Shown: in pieces, positions 16,912-24,785 of the stretch | Layout of the letters: each line of letters starts with the position of its first letter | Position numbering within the stretch: the stretch's first letter is position 1 | NCBI GenBank assembly: GCA_029882975.1 | Contig: JAOUJW010000019.1 | Location: 28,387 to 92,386 of the forward strand | Reading direction: 5' to 3' | From: Gammaproteobacteria bacterium | GTDB lineage: Bacteria; Pseudomonadota; Gammaproteobacteria; SZUA-152 | Length of the DNA: 64,000 bases | The notes under the pieces: model-generated | Seen by the model: only the letters and a program-made list of their open reading frames with translations | Database searches by the model: none | Told to the model about the DNA's origin: nothing | Made by a program: the position numbers and the translations under genes

Positions 16912-18015
16912 CTATATAAAATTTACATGCTGAATGTTTTGTTCGGACACACTTTCCAAATATCTGTTGACCTCGTCCATGCGGCAATTTTTCCTACAAT
17001 CCTTAATATCCAGTTCATTATTGATAAAGTGAAAATTGTTCTTCCTGGCATCGCTATGCCATACTTTCTTAAAAGTTAAGTCGTTTATGTTGCCGTAACA
17101 AAATCGAGTATCCTTTAAATATGCACTACAACCATAGACTGATCCATCGGCCATAACGTAAGCCCAAAAAAACGGTGTGGCGTGGCAACTTTGATATGAA
17201 GGCTGCTTATACTCAATGTACTTGCTAATGGCATTACCTCGATATACCAACTTAAACTTGTCACTGCTCAATTCACCCCATATGGCCGCTTTGTTTTCAA
17301 ACAAGCGATAATCAATGTTTTCGTAAATCGTGGTTTCACTGAAACGATGTTGTGAATAGGGTTTTACAACTAAATAGTCCAATCCAATGTCGTCCCGGCA
17401 AAGTTTTGCCAATGTTTCCACTTCATTGACATTTTCCGGCAACAACAGGATTTGTGCTCCTATAGTACAATTCAAATTGTTTTCATTACGATAGGCCACC
17501 ATATTACGCAAATTTTCCAGCGCCTTATAAAAATCTTGGTCCTTTGTTCTATGGATGCTCGCATATGTTTTGGCCGTGCCTGCATTGATTGATACTTTAA
17601 TCCACTGCGTGTGAGCTAATGCATTATGTATGAATTCGTCGCGTACTACTGTTGCATTGGTGGTAAAGGAAACGTCGATACCACTTTCTTTGCAGAATAG
17701 AACATGTTGGGAAATATCTTTATGCAGCATTGGTTCTCCCTCGCCGGCAAACATAATGCTTTTAATTCCCAATCGACCCATTTCAGATATTCGCTGTTCC
17801 AGAATGTTGGTATCTAAACGAACGGGCCTATATCCAATGTAATCCACTGCGCAAAATGTACAACGATGGTTGCATGCACCTACCGGCGATATCTCCACAT
17901 AAATGGGATATACGTTCTTTGCCGTGTCCCAGTCATGTCTTCCATCTAACCACTGGCTTACGTTTCTGGGGTGATACATCAGTTTATGCCCGTCTATGGC
18001 AAATTGATCGGCCAT
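16912..18015 (-). CDS. Radical SAM/SPASM protein, first gene of the sugar cluster
   Basis: 367 residues: IDGHKLMYHP at the N-terminus, radical SAM motif CNHRCTFC near residue 50, GEGEPMLH, and SPASM-like cysteines (QSCHATPF, VYGCSAYL, DCRKNC). It aligns through its whole length with the C-terminal 350 residues of 10307-11704, so the two are paralogues flanking the cluster. The start is supported by AAGGA four bases before the ATG. It leads the operon, with 234 bp of non-coding DNA upstream that should hold the promoter. Function unknown: a sugar dehydratase, epimerase or a maturase role are all possible. Confidence 0.78.
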   Translation of the reverse strand: MADQFAIDGHKLMYHPRNVSQWLDGRHDWDTAKNVYPIYVEISPVGACNHRCTFCAVDYIGYRPVRLDTNILEQRISEMGRLGIKSIMFAGEGEPMLHKDISQHVLFCKESGIDVSFTTNATVVRDEFIHNALAHTQWIKVSINAGTAKTYASIHRTKDQDFYKALENLRNMVAYRNENNLNCTIGAQILLLPENVNEVETLAKLCRDDIGLDYLVVKPYSQHRFSETTIYENIDYRLFENKAAIWGELSSDKFKLVYRGNAISKYIEYKQPSYQSCHATPFFWAYVMADGSVYGCSAYLKDTRFCYGNINDLTFKKVWHSDARKNNFHFINNELDIKDCRKNCRMDEVNRYLESVSEQNIQHVNFI

Positions 18016-18249
18016 GGTGTCCTTCCGTGTTATCGTCCTTGATGAACCGATGAGTTCCGTGGCTGTACCAACGGATTACCGCCGGCCGGCTACATCGATA
18101 AATAGAAGTTGAGCAATTAATGTGCCAGGGAAAAGTTACAATAAGGAAGAAACGAGTTTGAGACAAACCTTATCAATCATTATCTGATCAATAAGATACA
18201 GTAGATAACACAAGTACTTTATGAAGCGATATTGTCGGAAAAATTGTGA

Positions 18250-19488
18250 TTATTCATATCGCAGCGCGTCTACCGGTTTCATCGTCGCGGCACGATGCGC
18301 CGGATAATAGCCGGACACTATTCCCACCAGCATGGAGACCAAGAGTGCGACAAGCGCCATATACCAGGAAGGATGAATGGGGTAGCCGATAAACAAGCCG
18401 GTTGCGTAAATTACCCCTACCCCCAAAAGCAAACCGATCACCCCCCCCACACTGGTGACATACACGGATTCCAATAAGAACTGAGCTAATATATCGGAAT
18501 ACTGCGCCCCCATCGCTTTTCGGATCCCTATCTCGCGGGTACGCTCAATGACCGATGTACTCATAATGTTCATGACCCCCATTCCACCAACAAGCAAAAT
18601 GATAAAGGCGGCGCCCAATCCGCCTGCAGTGATGGAGTAACGCCAATATTCCGCTTGCTGAATCCACTCCTCCATGGTTTCTTTCACATACTCAAACTTG
18701 CTTGAATGCGAGCGATTTAACAAACCCTCCAATTGATCCACCGCATCCCGGGTTTTGGCCATGGAAACCGCTTCTGCCTGCAAAGTGTGTATATCCTTGG
18801 AACCTAAATATGTTTGATAGACAGTGTAGGGAACCAAAATGCGGCCGTTAACGTCGTAAGTATCCACTCCCAGGTTGGCCAGCAGATCCCGATTCTTGTT
18901 ATCCAACAATCCAATCACCGTAAATTTTTGGTCGAATAATCTAAAGCTTCTACCCAAGTAACGGCCACTGCGACCGAACAGTCCCTCTGCCACCTTGGGG
19001 GCAATTATGGCTACATTTTTGCGCCTCGAAACTTCATCGGAACGGAAATTTCTACCGGACATTAGCCGATCGTTGTTTATACCGAGGTATTCCACCCCTA
19101 TTCCCTCGATAACTGCATCAAAAAAGGAACTACCAGCGCTGACACTGGTCGTCTCGTTGACGAATACGGAAGGTGTTGCACGAGCAATGGCCGGACAACA
19201 GCCTTTCTGAATATTGCCAAAATCCTCGTTGGAAATACCGCTACCCTGCCTTACAGACCGATTGGGGTTTTCGTTTTCCCATTTCCGGTAAATCCAAATA
19301 GATTTTAGACCGTAGGTTTCCAACTCTGAAAATACGTATTTCTTAATAGCTTCACTGGCTGTGCCTACCGCCATAACCGCAGCGATACCCAAAGCAATAC
19401 CTAGCACACTTAACATGGCTCGCAAACGATTCTCTGCGATGGAATGTAGCGCTTGTACTGAAGCATCATAGATAATGTATAACTGCAT
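18250..19488 (-). CDS. MacB/FtsX-type ABC transporter permease
   Basis: 412 residues. A transmembrane helix near residues 24-45 (MLSVLGIALGIAAVMAVG) is followed by a large periplasmic MacB_PCD-type domain, then three helices near the C-terminus starting with the FtsX-family GGMGVMNIMSTSVIERTREIGIRKAMGA region and ending around VGIVSGYYPAHRAATMKPVDALR. This is the classic four-helix MacB permease without its own ATPase domain, which is encoded immediately upstream with zero intergenic bases. Together with the periplasmic adaptor at 20166-22985 it should form a tripartite exporter; the substrate is unknown. Confidence 0.88.
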   Translation of the reverse strand: MQLYIIYDASVQALHSIAENRLRAMLSVLGIALGIAAVMAVGTASEAIKKYVFSELETYGLKSIWIYRKWENENPNRSVRQGSGISNEDFGNIQKGCCPAIARATPSVFVNETTSVSAGSSFFDAVIEGIGVEYLGINNDRLMSGRNFRSDEVSRRKNVAIIAPKVAEGLFGRSGRYLGRSFRLFDQKFTVIGLLDNKNRDLLANLGVDTYDVNGRILVPYTVYQTYLGSKDIHTLQAEAVSMAKTRDAVDQLEGLLNRSHSSKFEYVKETMEEWIQQAEYWRYSITAGGLGAAFIILLVGGMGVMNIMSTSVIERTREIGIRKAMGAQYSDILAQFLLESVYVTSVGGVIGLLLGVGVIYATGLFIGYPIHPSWYMALVALLVSMLVGIVSGYYPAHRAATMKPVDALRYE

Positions 19489-20160
19489 CTAAGTCTTTTG
19501 CTCCAGCAATTTACCATCCTTTACCTGTACAATTCGACTGGCATAAGCTGCCACTTCGTGCTCATGAGTCACCATGACGATGGTTTTACCGCTTTGATTC
19601 AATTGGGTAAAAATCTGCATGATTTCATGACTGGTATTTGAATCCAACGCGCCGGTAGGTTCATCCGCAATTATTAAATCGGGACTGTTAACCAAGGCTC
19701 TGGCAATAGCCACTCTTTGTTGCTGCCCCCCGGACATCTGTGCAGCAGAATGATCGGCTCGACTTCGTAAGCCCACTATATCCAAAGCAGCCAACGCTCG
19801 ATGTTTCCTCAAATCCACCGATACACCCGCATATACCATGGGTAGTTCCACATTTCGCAATGCGGAAATTCTGGGGATGAGATTGAACGATTGAAATACA
19901 AATCCGATATGACGATTGCGAATGGACGCCAGTTCCGCCTCCGAAGCCAGTCCCACCGGACGCCTGGCAAATAGATATTTGCCCGTATCCACGCTGTCCA
20001 AACAACCAATGATATTTAAAAGCGTTGTTTTACCGGAACCGGATGGTCCCATAATAGCGACAAATTGACCTTGCGGCACGTGTAACGAAACATGCCGGAG
20101 CACAGGCACCGGCACGTTGCCAAGATAGTAAGTTTTACTTACATCTTGAAGTTGAATCAT
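19489..20160 (-). CDS. MacB/LolD-type ABC transporter ATP-binding protein
   Basis: 223 residues with Walker A GPSGSGKTT, Q-loop FQSFNLIPR, the ABC signature MSGGQQQRVAIARAL and Walker B LIIADEPTGALDS, followed by the H-loop VTHEH. These are the features of the MacB/LolD class that drive mechanotransmission-type exporters. It is encoded between the adaptor (5 bp) and the permease (adjacent), so all three are one transcription unit. No TolC-like outer-membrane channel gene is in the window. Confidence 0.9.
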   Translation of the reverse strand: MIQLQDVSKTYYLGNVPVPVLRHVSLHVPQGQFVAIMGPSGSGKTTLLNIIGCLDSVDTGKYLFARRPVGLASEAELASIRNRHIGFVFQSFNLIPRISALRNVELPMVYAGVSVDLRKHRALAALDIVGLRSRADHSAAQMSGGQQQRVAIARALVNSPDLIIADEPTGALDSNTSHEIMQIFTQLNQSGKTIVMVTHEHEVAAYASRIVQVKDGKLLEQKT

Positions 20161-20165
20161 AAATT

Positions 20166-22985
20166 TTATCGAGCCAGATGGACGCGCTCACCGTCTTGTA
20201 AGTCCGCACCGTTGGTGATAATCACAGTTTGGCCGATACTGATTCCCTGTTGAATTTCCACATGTGTAAAATCTTCAATACCTGTTACCACTTCGGCATA
20301 ACGAACTTTCCCTTGCTCTGCCAAAGCCACATAGGATCGTCCACCACGATTCAAAACCGCGGCAAACGGTAACTTAATAGCATTGGGATTCCAGGCAGTA
20401 CGTATATCCGCGTCTACCTGCTGTCCAAAGCGCAACGCGGGCGCACTATTACCCAAACTAATGTACACACTGACTGTATTCGCTTTGTTTTTATTGTTAG
20501 CGGCTGCAGCCAGGCGTGTAACGGATTCGGACCATTGCAAACCTGGAAATGCTTCGGAAGACAGACCCACGGTTTGACCCACGGCAATACCACTGCTATC
20601 CGCAGTCGCCACTTCAACCTCGATTTCCTTTTGCCTTTCATCAATCAGTGTAAATAAAGTCTCAGACGGTACTACCCACTGCCCAACCTCAACAAAACGC
20701 GACGTGATGGTGCCGGCGAACGGTGCCAATATCCTGGGGTTCTCCAGGCTCAGCTTAGCAGTCCGAACCTCTTCGGCGGCGATACTTTCACGAGCTTTTG
20801 CAGAACGTAATTCAACTTCCGCCTCTTCTACTAATTGCTTCGCTACAGCTCCCTTACTGAAAGCTTGATTTAGACGTTTAAGAGCTCGTTCCGCCAGGAG
20901 CACGTCTTCTTTAGCGCTTTCATGGGTAGCCATGGCCCGCTTCAAATAACTCTTCGCTTCGCGATCATCCAGCAATGCTAACAAATCACCGGTTTTTACT
21001 TTATCACCTTCTTCCACTTTTATTTGTGTTAAGCGCCCGGCTATAGAAGGTGTAATATTGGTTCTCAGTTTGCTCACCACTTTACCGGGAACATTTATGG
21101 ATTGAAAAATTTCACCCTGCTCGGCAACGATATATTGTACCGGCTTGCCCTCATCAAAATATTCACTCCAAATGGAATACAAGAAAAATAAGGCAATGCC
21201 TACAACTGCAAACGTAAACAGTTTACGCGGACCGTACAGTTCCATCACTGAGCCGACGACGGAAACAAACCGTGACGGTGAATAAGTGTTGCCAAAATCG
21301 GCCTCAACCAACGGGTAACGTTCCATTTCTTGCAAAATGTTGGAAGCGGCTTCAAGATCAGATTGAAAACCTCCCGACGGGCGATTCGGCTTTTCCGAGT
21401 GAGCAGCCGATTCGGCAGATGGTTGTACAGGCTCCTGTGGTGGAACTTGTTCTTGCTGCGGCGGTACTTGAGCTTGTTGAGGTGGTACCTGAGCCTGCTG
21501 CGGCGGTACTTGAGCCTGTTGAGGTGGTACCTGAGCCTGCTGCGGCGGTACTTGAGCTTGTTGAGGTGGTACTTGAGCTTGTTGAGGTGGTACCTGAGCC
21601 TGCTGCGGCGGTTCCTGAGCTTGTTGAGGTGGTACCTGAGCCTGTTGCGATCGCTGTGCTGGACGTCTGCGCACGGGTTGATAATCTATTGGCTGATCCG
21701 CATTGGTAGAGCGAGCGGCCAAGGACTCTGGCGTGACTTGCTGATCCAATGTTGGGGCAAAGACATGATAAGAACTATTATCCAACGGTTCCAATGTTAA
21801 TGGTTCAGATGCAGCAGGAACTTGCTGTTGCGGCTGCCGTTGTTGCGACTGACGTTGCGACTGACGTTGCGACTGACCTTGTTGCGACTGACCTTGTTGC
21901 GGTGGTTGTTGTTGCGGGGTTTGTTGCGGGGTTTGTTGCGATGCCAAACGCTCCACTTCCGCCTGGCGGCGTGCCGCTGCAATTTCAGCCATACGCTTCT
22001 TCTTGGCCAAGGCTTTTGCTTTCAACAAACGTTCGCGAGCGGCTAATTGTTGCTCTGATGATTTAGCCGCGTGGGTATCGGGTGCCGCGGTTGGTTTGCT
22101 TGGTTGAGCTTGTTGGGGAGCGGCAACCGCTGTATGCGCTGATGGCTCTTTATACGCTGATGGCTCTTTATGCGCTGATGGCTCTTTATGCGCTGATGGC
22201 TCTTTATGCGCTGATGGCTCTTTATGCGCTGATGGCTCTTTATTCGCCACTGGTGCATCTGAGCGAATCGTGGGAGTCACGGGTTTGGCCCGCTTCACAT
22301 GTTTTACCGGTTGTGGCGTTTCCACTTCAGCGCTTTCATCCGCTGCAGAGGTTTTCAGGTTTCTGCGACCTACACTTTCCGCGTCAGCTTCGGGTTCGTG
22401 TTTCGTATCGTGGCCAAAAGGAACTACAGTGGACTCGGATTTCTTATTGGTCTCTAGTTTGAATTCTGGTTCTTCTTCCGCCTCGACGAAGAAATCCCCA
22501 TCACCGTTTCGGTATGACTCCACCAAGTTGCGTATGTGCTCATCCAGTTCGTCACCATTGACCGGCTTACTCATTATCTGGTTAGCACCGGCTGCATACA
22601 CATTATTTAACACATGCTCATCGGTTGCACCTGTGATCACAATTACCGGCAATGAGCTGACATGCTTATGGCCGCTATTGCGTAACGCCCGCACTAAATC
22701 ATCTCCATCCATACCTTCGGGTGAGACTTTGAGATCGGTGAGCAATAAATCGTATTGGTCTTCTACCAGCGCCACGAGTGCCGGTTCGGCTGAATCAAAA
22801 TGATCCACCGTGTAACCGTAGGGACGTAATAGACGTTTAACTACATAAGCGGAGGTACGACTGTCATCTACATAACATAAATGAGCCGGACCGGCGTTTG
22901 AATTTTTTTCGATCTCTCTGGACCGGTTTTTCGCACTTTTAGAACCGCTGCCTGTCATTGGAGGATATACCGTATTCACAACCAC
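20166..22985 (-). CDS. CheY-like receiver fused to a periplasmic membrane fusion protein
   Basis: 939 residues in one frame. Residues 34-155 are a receiver domain with Asp40/Asp41, phospho-acceptor Asp84, Thr118 and Lys140. Residues 170-560 are a low-complexity linker containing six KEPSA(H/Y) units, a Gln/Arg-rich tract and ten QAQVPPQ-type units. A transmembrane helix at about 586-605 precedes an RND/HlyD-type adaptor with lipoyl half-motifs (ITPSIAGRLTQIKVEEGDKV), a helical hairpin and beta-barrel, as in MacA. Topology puts the receiver in the cytoplasm and the adaptor in the periplasm. It is first in the exporter operon. Receiver-adaptor fusion is unusual; an assembly artefact is unlikely because the frame stays open with sensible composition. 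Confidence 0.85.
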   Translation of the reverse strand: MVVNTVYPPMTGSGSKSAKNRSREIEKNSNAGPAHLCYVDDSRTSAYVVKRLLRPYGYTVDHFDSAEPALVALVEDQYDLLLTDLKVSPEGMDGDDLVRALRNSGHKHVSSLPVIVITGATDEHVLNNVYAAGANQIMSKPVNGDELDEHIRNLVESYRNGDGDFFVEAEEEPEFKLETNKKSESTVVPFGHDTKHEPEADAESVGRRNLKTSAADESAEVETPQPVKHVKRAKPVTPTIRSDAPVANKEPSAHKEPSAHKEPSAHKEPSAHKEPSAYKEPSAHTAVAAPQQAQPSKPTAAPDTHAAKSSEQQLAARERLLKAKALAKKKRMAEIAAARRQAEVERLASQQTPQQTPQQQPPQQGQSQQGQSQRQSQRQSQQRQPQQQVPAASEPLTLEPLDNSSYHVFAPTLDQQVTPESLAARSTNADQPIDYQPVRRRPAQRSQQAQVPPQQAQEPPQQAQVPPQQAQVPPQQAQVPPQQAQVPPQQAQVPPQQAQVPPQQAQVPPQQEQVPPQEPVQPSAESAAHSEKPNRPSGGFQSDLEAASNILQEMERYPLVEADFGNTYSPSRFVSVVGSVMELYGPRKLFTFAVVGIALFFLYSIWSEYFDEGKPVQYIVAEQGEIFQSINVPGKVVSKLRTNITPSIAGRLTQIKVEEGDKVKTGDLLALLDDREAKSYLKRAMATHESAKEDVLLAERALKRLNQAFSKGAVAKQLVEEAEVELRSAKARESIAAEEVRTAKLSLENPRILAPFAGTITSRFVEVGQWVVPSETLFTLIDERQKEIEVEVATADSSGIAVGQTVGLSSEAFPGLQWSESVTRLAAAANNKNKANTVSVYISLGNSAPALRFGQQVDADIRTAWNPNAIKLPFAAVLNRGGRSYVALAEQGKVRYAEVVTGIEDFTHVEIQQGISIGQTVIITNGADLQDGERVHLAR
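21435..21644 (-). repeat. Ten tandem 21-bp units encoding QAQVPPQ-type heptads
   Basis: In-frame tandem repeat inside the receiver-adaptor fusion gene. Ten seven-residue units follow one another, nearly all QAQVPPQ, with one E variant and one QEQ variant. The repeat forms a Pro/Gln-rich flexible linker. Copies differ by synonymous changes (two alternating codon versions), indicating expansion by slippage or unequal exchange. Confidence 0.9.
21810..21950 (-). repeat. Gln/Arg/Pro-rich degenerate repeat tract in the linker
   Basis: Short degenerate repeats of GTTGCGACTGAC-like units encode QSQRQSQRQSQ and QTPQQTPQQQ stretches between the receiver and the heptad array of the fusion protein. It is low-complexity coding DNA rather than a separate element. 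Confidence 0.7.
22137..22244 (-). repeat. Six tandem 18-bp units encoding KEPSAH hexapeptides
   Basis: Six consecutive near-identical 18-bp units, in frame within the receiver-adaptor fusion. Four central units are identical and one has a His-to-Tyr change. Identity at DNA level suggests recent expansion, so copy number may vary among strains and change linker length in steps of six residues. Confidence 0.9.
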
Positions 22986-23410
22986 GTACTACTTAAGAAA
23001 TAGACTACACAAAATGGGTAAGCAGGCAAGATCCAGTTTTATATACACTTTTGAGTTATACATGATCATGCTGCCCCCGCCGCACTACGTAACATACCAC
23101 TAACAATTACGTTGTATACACAATACATGTCATTAGTACTAAATTACAACCAAAAATTCTTATTTTGTTCGTTTTAAAAAACTTACAACAAAGCGGCAAA
23201 AAATTGACTTTGACCGCAGGAATCAAGAACATAGTGGATCATACACTAATTCGAAGCACAACTAAAATCAGCAAATACTATAAAGGCCGCCATCTTTAGA
23301 ATGATTCCACAAATAGAAAAACGCCGTATAAATTGACGCAATTATCTCTTTGAAACATAGAGAAAATCAAATTAACTATAGCATCACCTACATGAAGTAA
23401 GACTTTTCCC
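22986..23410. other. AT-rich divergent intergenic region
   Basis: 425 bp between the divergent receiver-adaptor gene (minus) and the Kelch gene (plus). It is markedly AT-rich and should hold both promoters. A TTGACG hexamer at 23333 has a poor -10 match 17 bp downstream (CATAGA), so I do not call it. No open reading frame with a credible ribosome site, no terminator hairpin and no repeat is visible. Confidence 0.5.
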
Positions 23411-24508
23411 ATGACTAAAACGAAAACAAAAACTTCCTATTTTTTTCCCGTTTTTGGCATTTTTGCATTGAGCGCCCTGTTTTTCACGCTTTTACCAAAA
23501 CGTTATACACCGGACCCAAGCATTACCGAGATCTGGAAACCCGCCAGATCTTTTCAATTTCCCAGGCGTGCGCCCGCCGCCATAGCCCATCGAGGCTACA
23601 TTTACCTGGTTGGCGGCGTGGATTCCGAAGGCAGCTATGTACAAACTGTGGAATTCAGCAAAATTGACCCTGAGGGACATTTATCACCCTGGCAAAACAC
23701 CTCCGCATTACAACAAGGTCGGTTTTATCTGGCTGCTACTGCTGTGGGTGATTTTGTTTTCGCAATTGGTGGCGGCGCAGGCCCCTTGGGCGCGGCCAAT
23801 TACCCTGTCGCGACCGTAGAAAGAGCCCGGATTCTGGAAAATGGGAGCCTGTCCCCCTGGGAAACAGTAACGCCGTTGGGCACTCCGCGACGCGGCTTAA
23901 AAGTGGCATCGGACAAATCAGGTCGTGTTTTTGCAATCGGTGGCTATGACGGTAAGTTTTTGCGATCTATTGAACACTCGCAAATTTTTGCAGACGGAGA
24001 AATGGCCCAATGGCAAACGGACCCAGAGCAATCCTTGCTGGATCGATACATACATTCCGCAGCTGTATATAAGGAATTCCTATACGTTTTAGGGGGACAC
24101 GTGCAAAAACAAAACAGCATGAGTTACGGTGATGTAGAAATGAGCCGAATTCGTGCTGATGGCTTTGTCACGCCTTGGCAAATTCAAAAGAGCCGTTTAA
24201 ACCATCCTCGCTTTATTGCTTCGGCCTTTGCTGCCGCGAATCATTTGTATATCGCCGGCGGTCATAACGGCGCCCAACGTCTCGACAGCGTGGAATTTGC
24301 CCTCATCGCCGCATCCGGACAGATCGGTCAGTGGCGCATGACCGCTGCTTTGCGGCAACCACGCAGTGCTGCTGCCATAGCCCATAACGATCAGTTTGTG
24401 TTTATCTTAGGTGGAATGAGCAACGATTCCCTACTCAATACAGTGGAATACACGCATATACACGCAAACGGCCAACTGGGCTTTATTGAGAAAACCACTG
24501 CAAAATAG
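23411..24508 (+). CDS. Membrane-anchored or exported Kelch-repeat beta-propeller protein
   Basis: 365 residues. A lysine-rich start is followed by a hydrophobic helix (residues 10-28, FFPVFGIFALSALFFTLL), either a signal peptide or an anchor. The rest contains about six Kelch-like blades, each with a YLVGG, FAIGG or FILGG strand pair and a regular SPWQ or TPWQ strand, as in galactose-oxidase-like propellers. No catalytic residues can be assigned. It stands alone on the plus strand; the ribosome-binding site is weak. Binding of glycans or proteins at the cell envelope is a reasonable but unproven role. Confidence 0.78.
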   Translation: MTKTKTKTSYFFPVFGIFALSALFFTLLPKRYTPDPSITEIWKPARSFQFPRRAPAAIAHRGYIYLVGGVDSEGSYVQTVEFSKIDPEGHLSPWQNTSALQQGRFYLAATAVGDFVFAIGGGAGPLGAANYPVATVERARILENGSLSPWETVTPLGTPRRGLKVASDKSGRVFAIGGYDGKFLRSIEHSQIFADGEMAQWQTDPEQSLLDRYIHSAAVYKEFLYVLGGHVQKQNSMSYGDVEMSRIRADGFVTPWQIQKSRLNHPRFIASAFAAANHLYIAGGHNGAQRLDSVEFALIAASGQIGQWRMTAALRQPRSAAAIAHNDQFVFILGGMSNDSLLNTVEYTHIHANGQLGFIEKTTAK

Positions 24509-24599
24509 TGCCTTCAAGATCTGGGTCTTGCCAGCCCGGTACTTTTAATGCATCATCAGCGGCATTCTGAATGTAAAATCCTGTAGGGAGGCAATAAAC

Positions 24600-24728
24600 G
24601 TGTTGGATGTATTAACTTGGATGGTAACAGCAGTGTCCGTCGTCGCAGTGGTTTTGATGGGAATTTTGGTAGTACAAATTTACAATGAAGACCATCCCTT
24701 AAATCAAAACCGTAAAGACACAGACTAA
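24600..24728 (+). CDS. 42-residue single-span membrane protein
   Basis: A short frame beginning with GTG at 24600, 9 bp behind a strong GGGAGG ribosome-binding site. It encodes a hydrophobic helix (about residues 7-27, WMVTAVSVVAVVLMGILVV) followed by a charged C-terminal tail (NEDHPLNQNRKDTD). It lies between the Kelch gene and the convergent PhoQ-like kinase gene, 57 bp from the latter's stop. I do not recognise a family. Being a small membrane protein beside PhoPQ invites comparison with MgrB, but it lacks MgrB's cysteines and the similarity is positional only. Confidence 0.6.
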   Translation: MLDVLTWMVTAVSVVAVVLMGILVVQIYNEDHPLNQNRKDTD

Positions 24729-24785
24729 ACCACGTAGCTCTGTAAGCGAACACGGCGAGCGGAGGGCGTCCTGGTCGCAAATCGT

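Noticed and set aside
22137..22244. CRISPR-like tandem repeat
   Set aside because: The units are contiguous with no spacers and are in frame coding for KEPSAH; it is a protein repeat.
21272..22803. Several long plus-strand frames opposite the receiver-adaptor fusion, with regular Leu/Val/Pro repeats
   Set aside because: They are produced by the complementary strand of the 18- and 21-bp repeats and lack ribosome sites; the minus-strand protein has recognisable domains.
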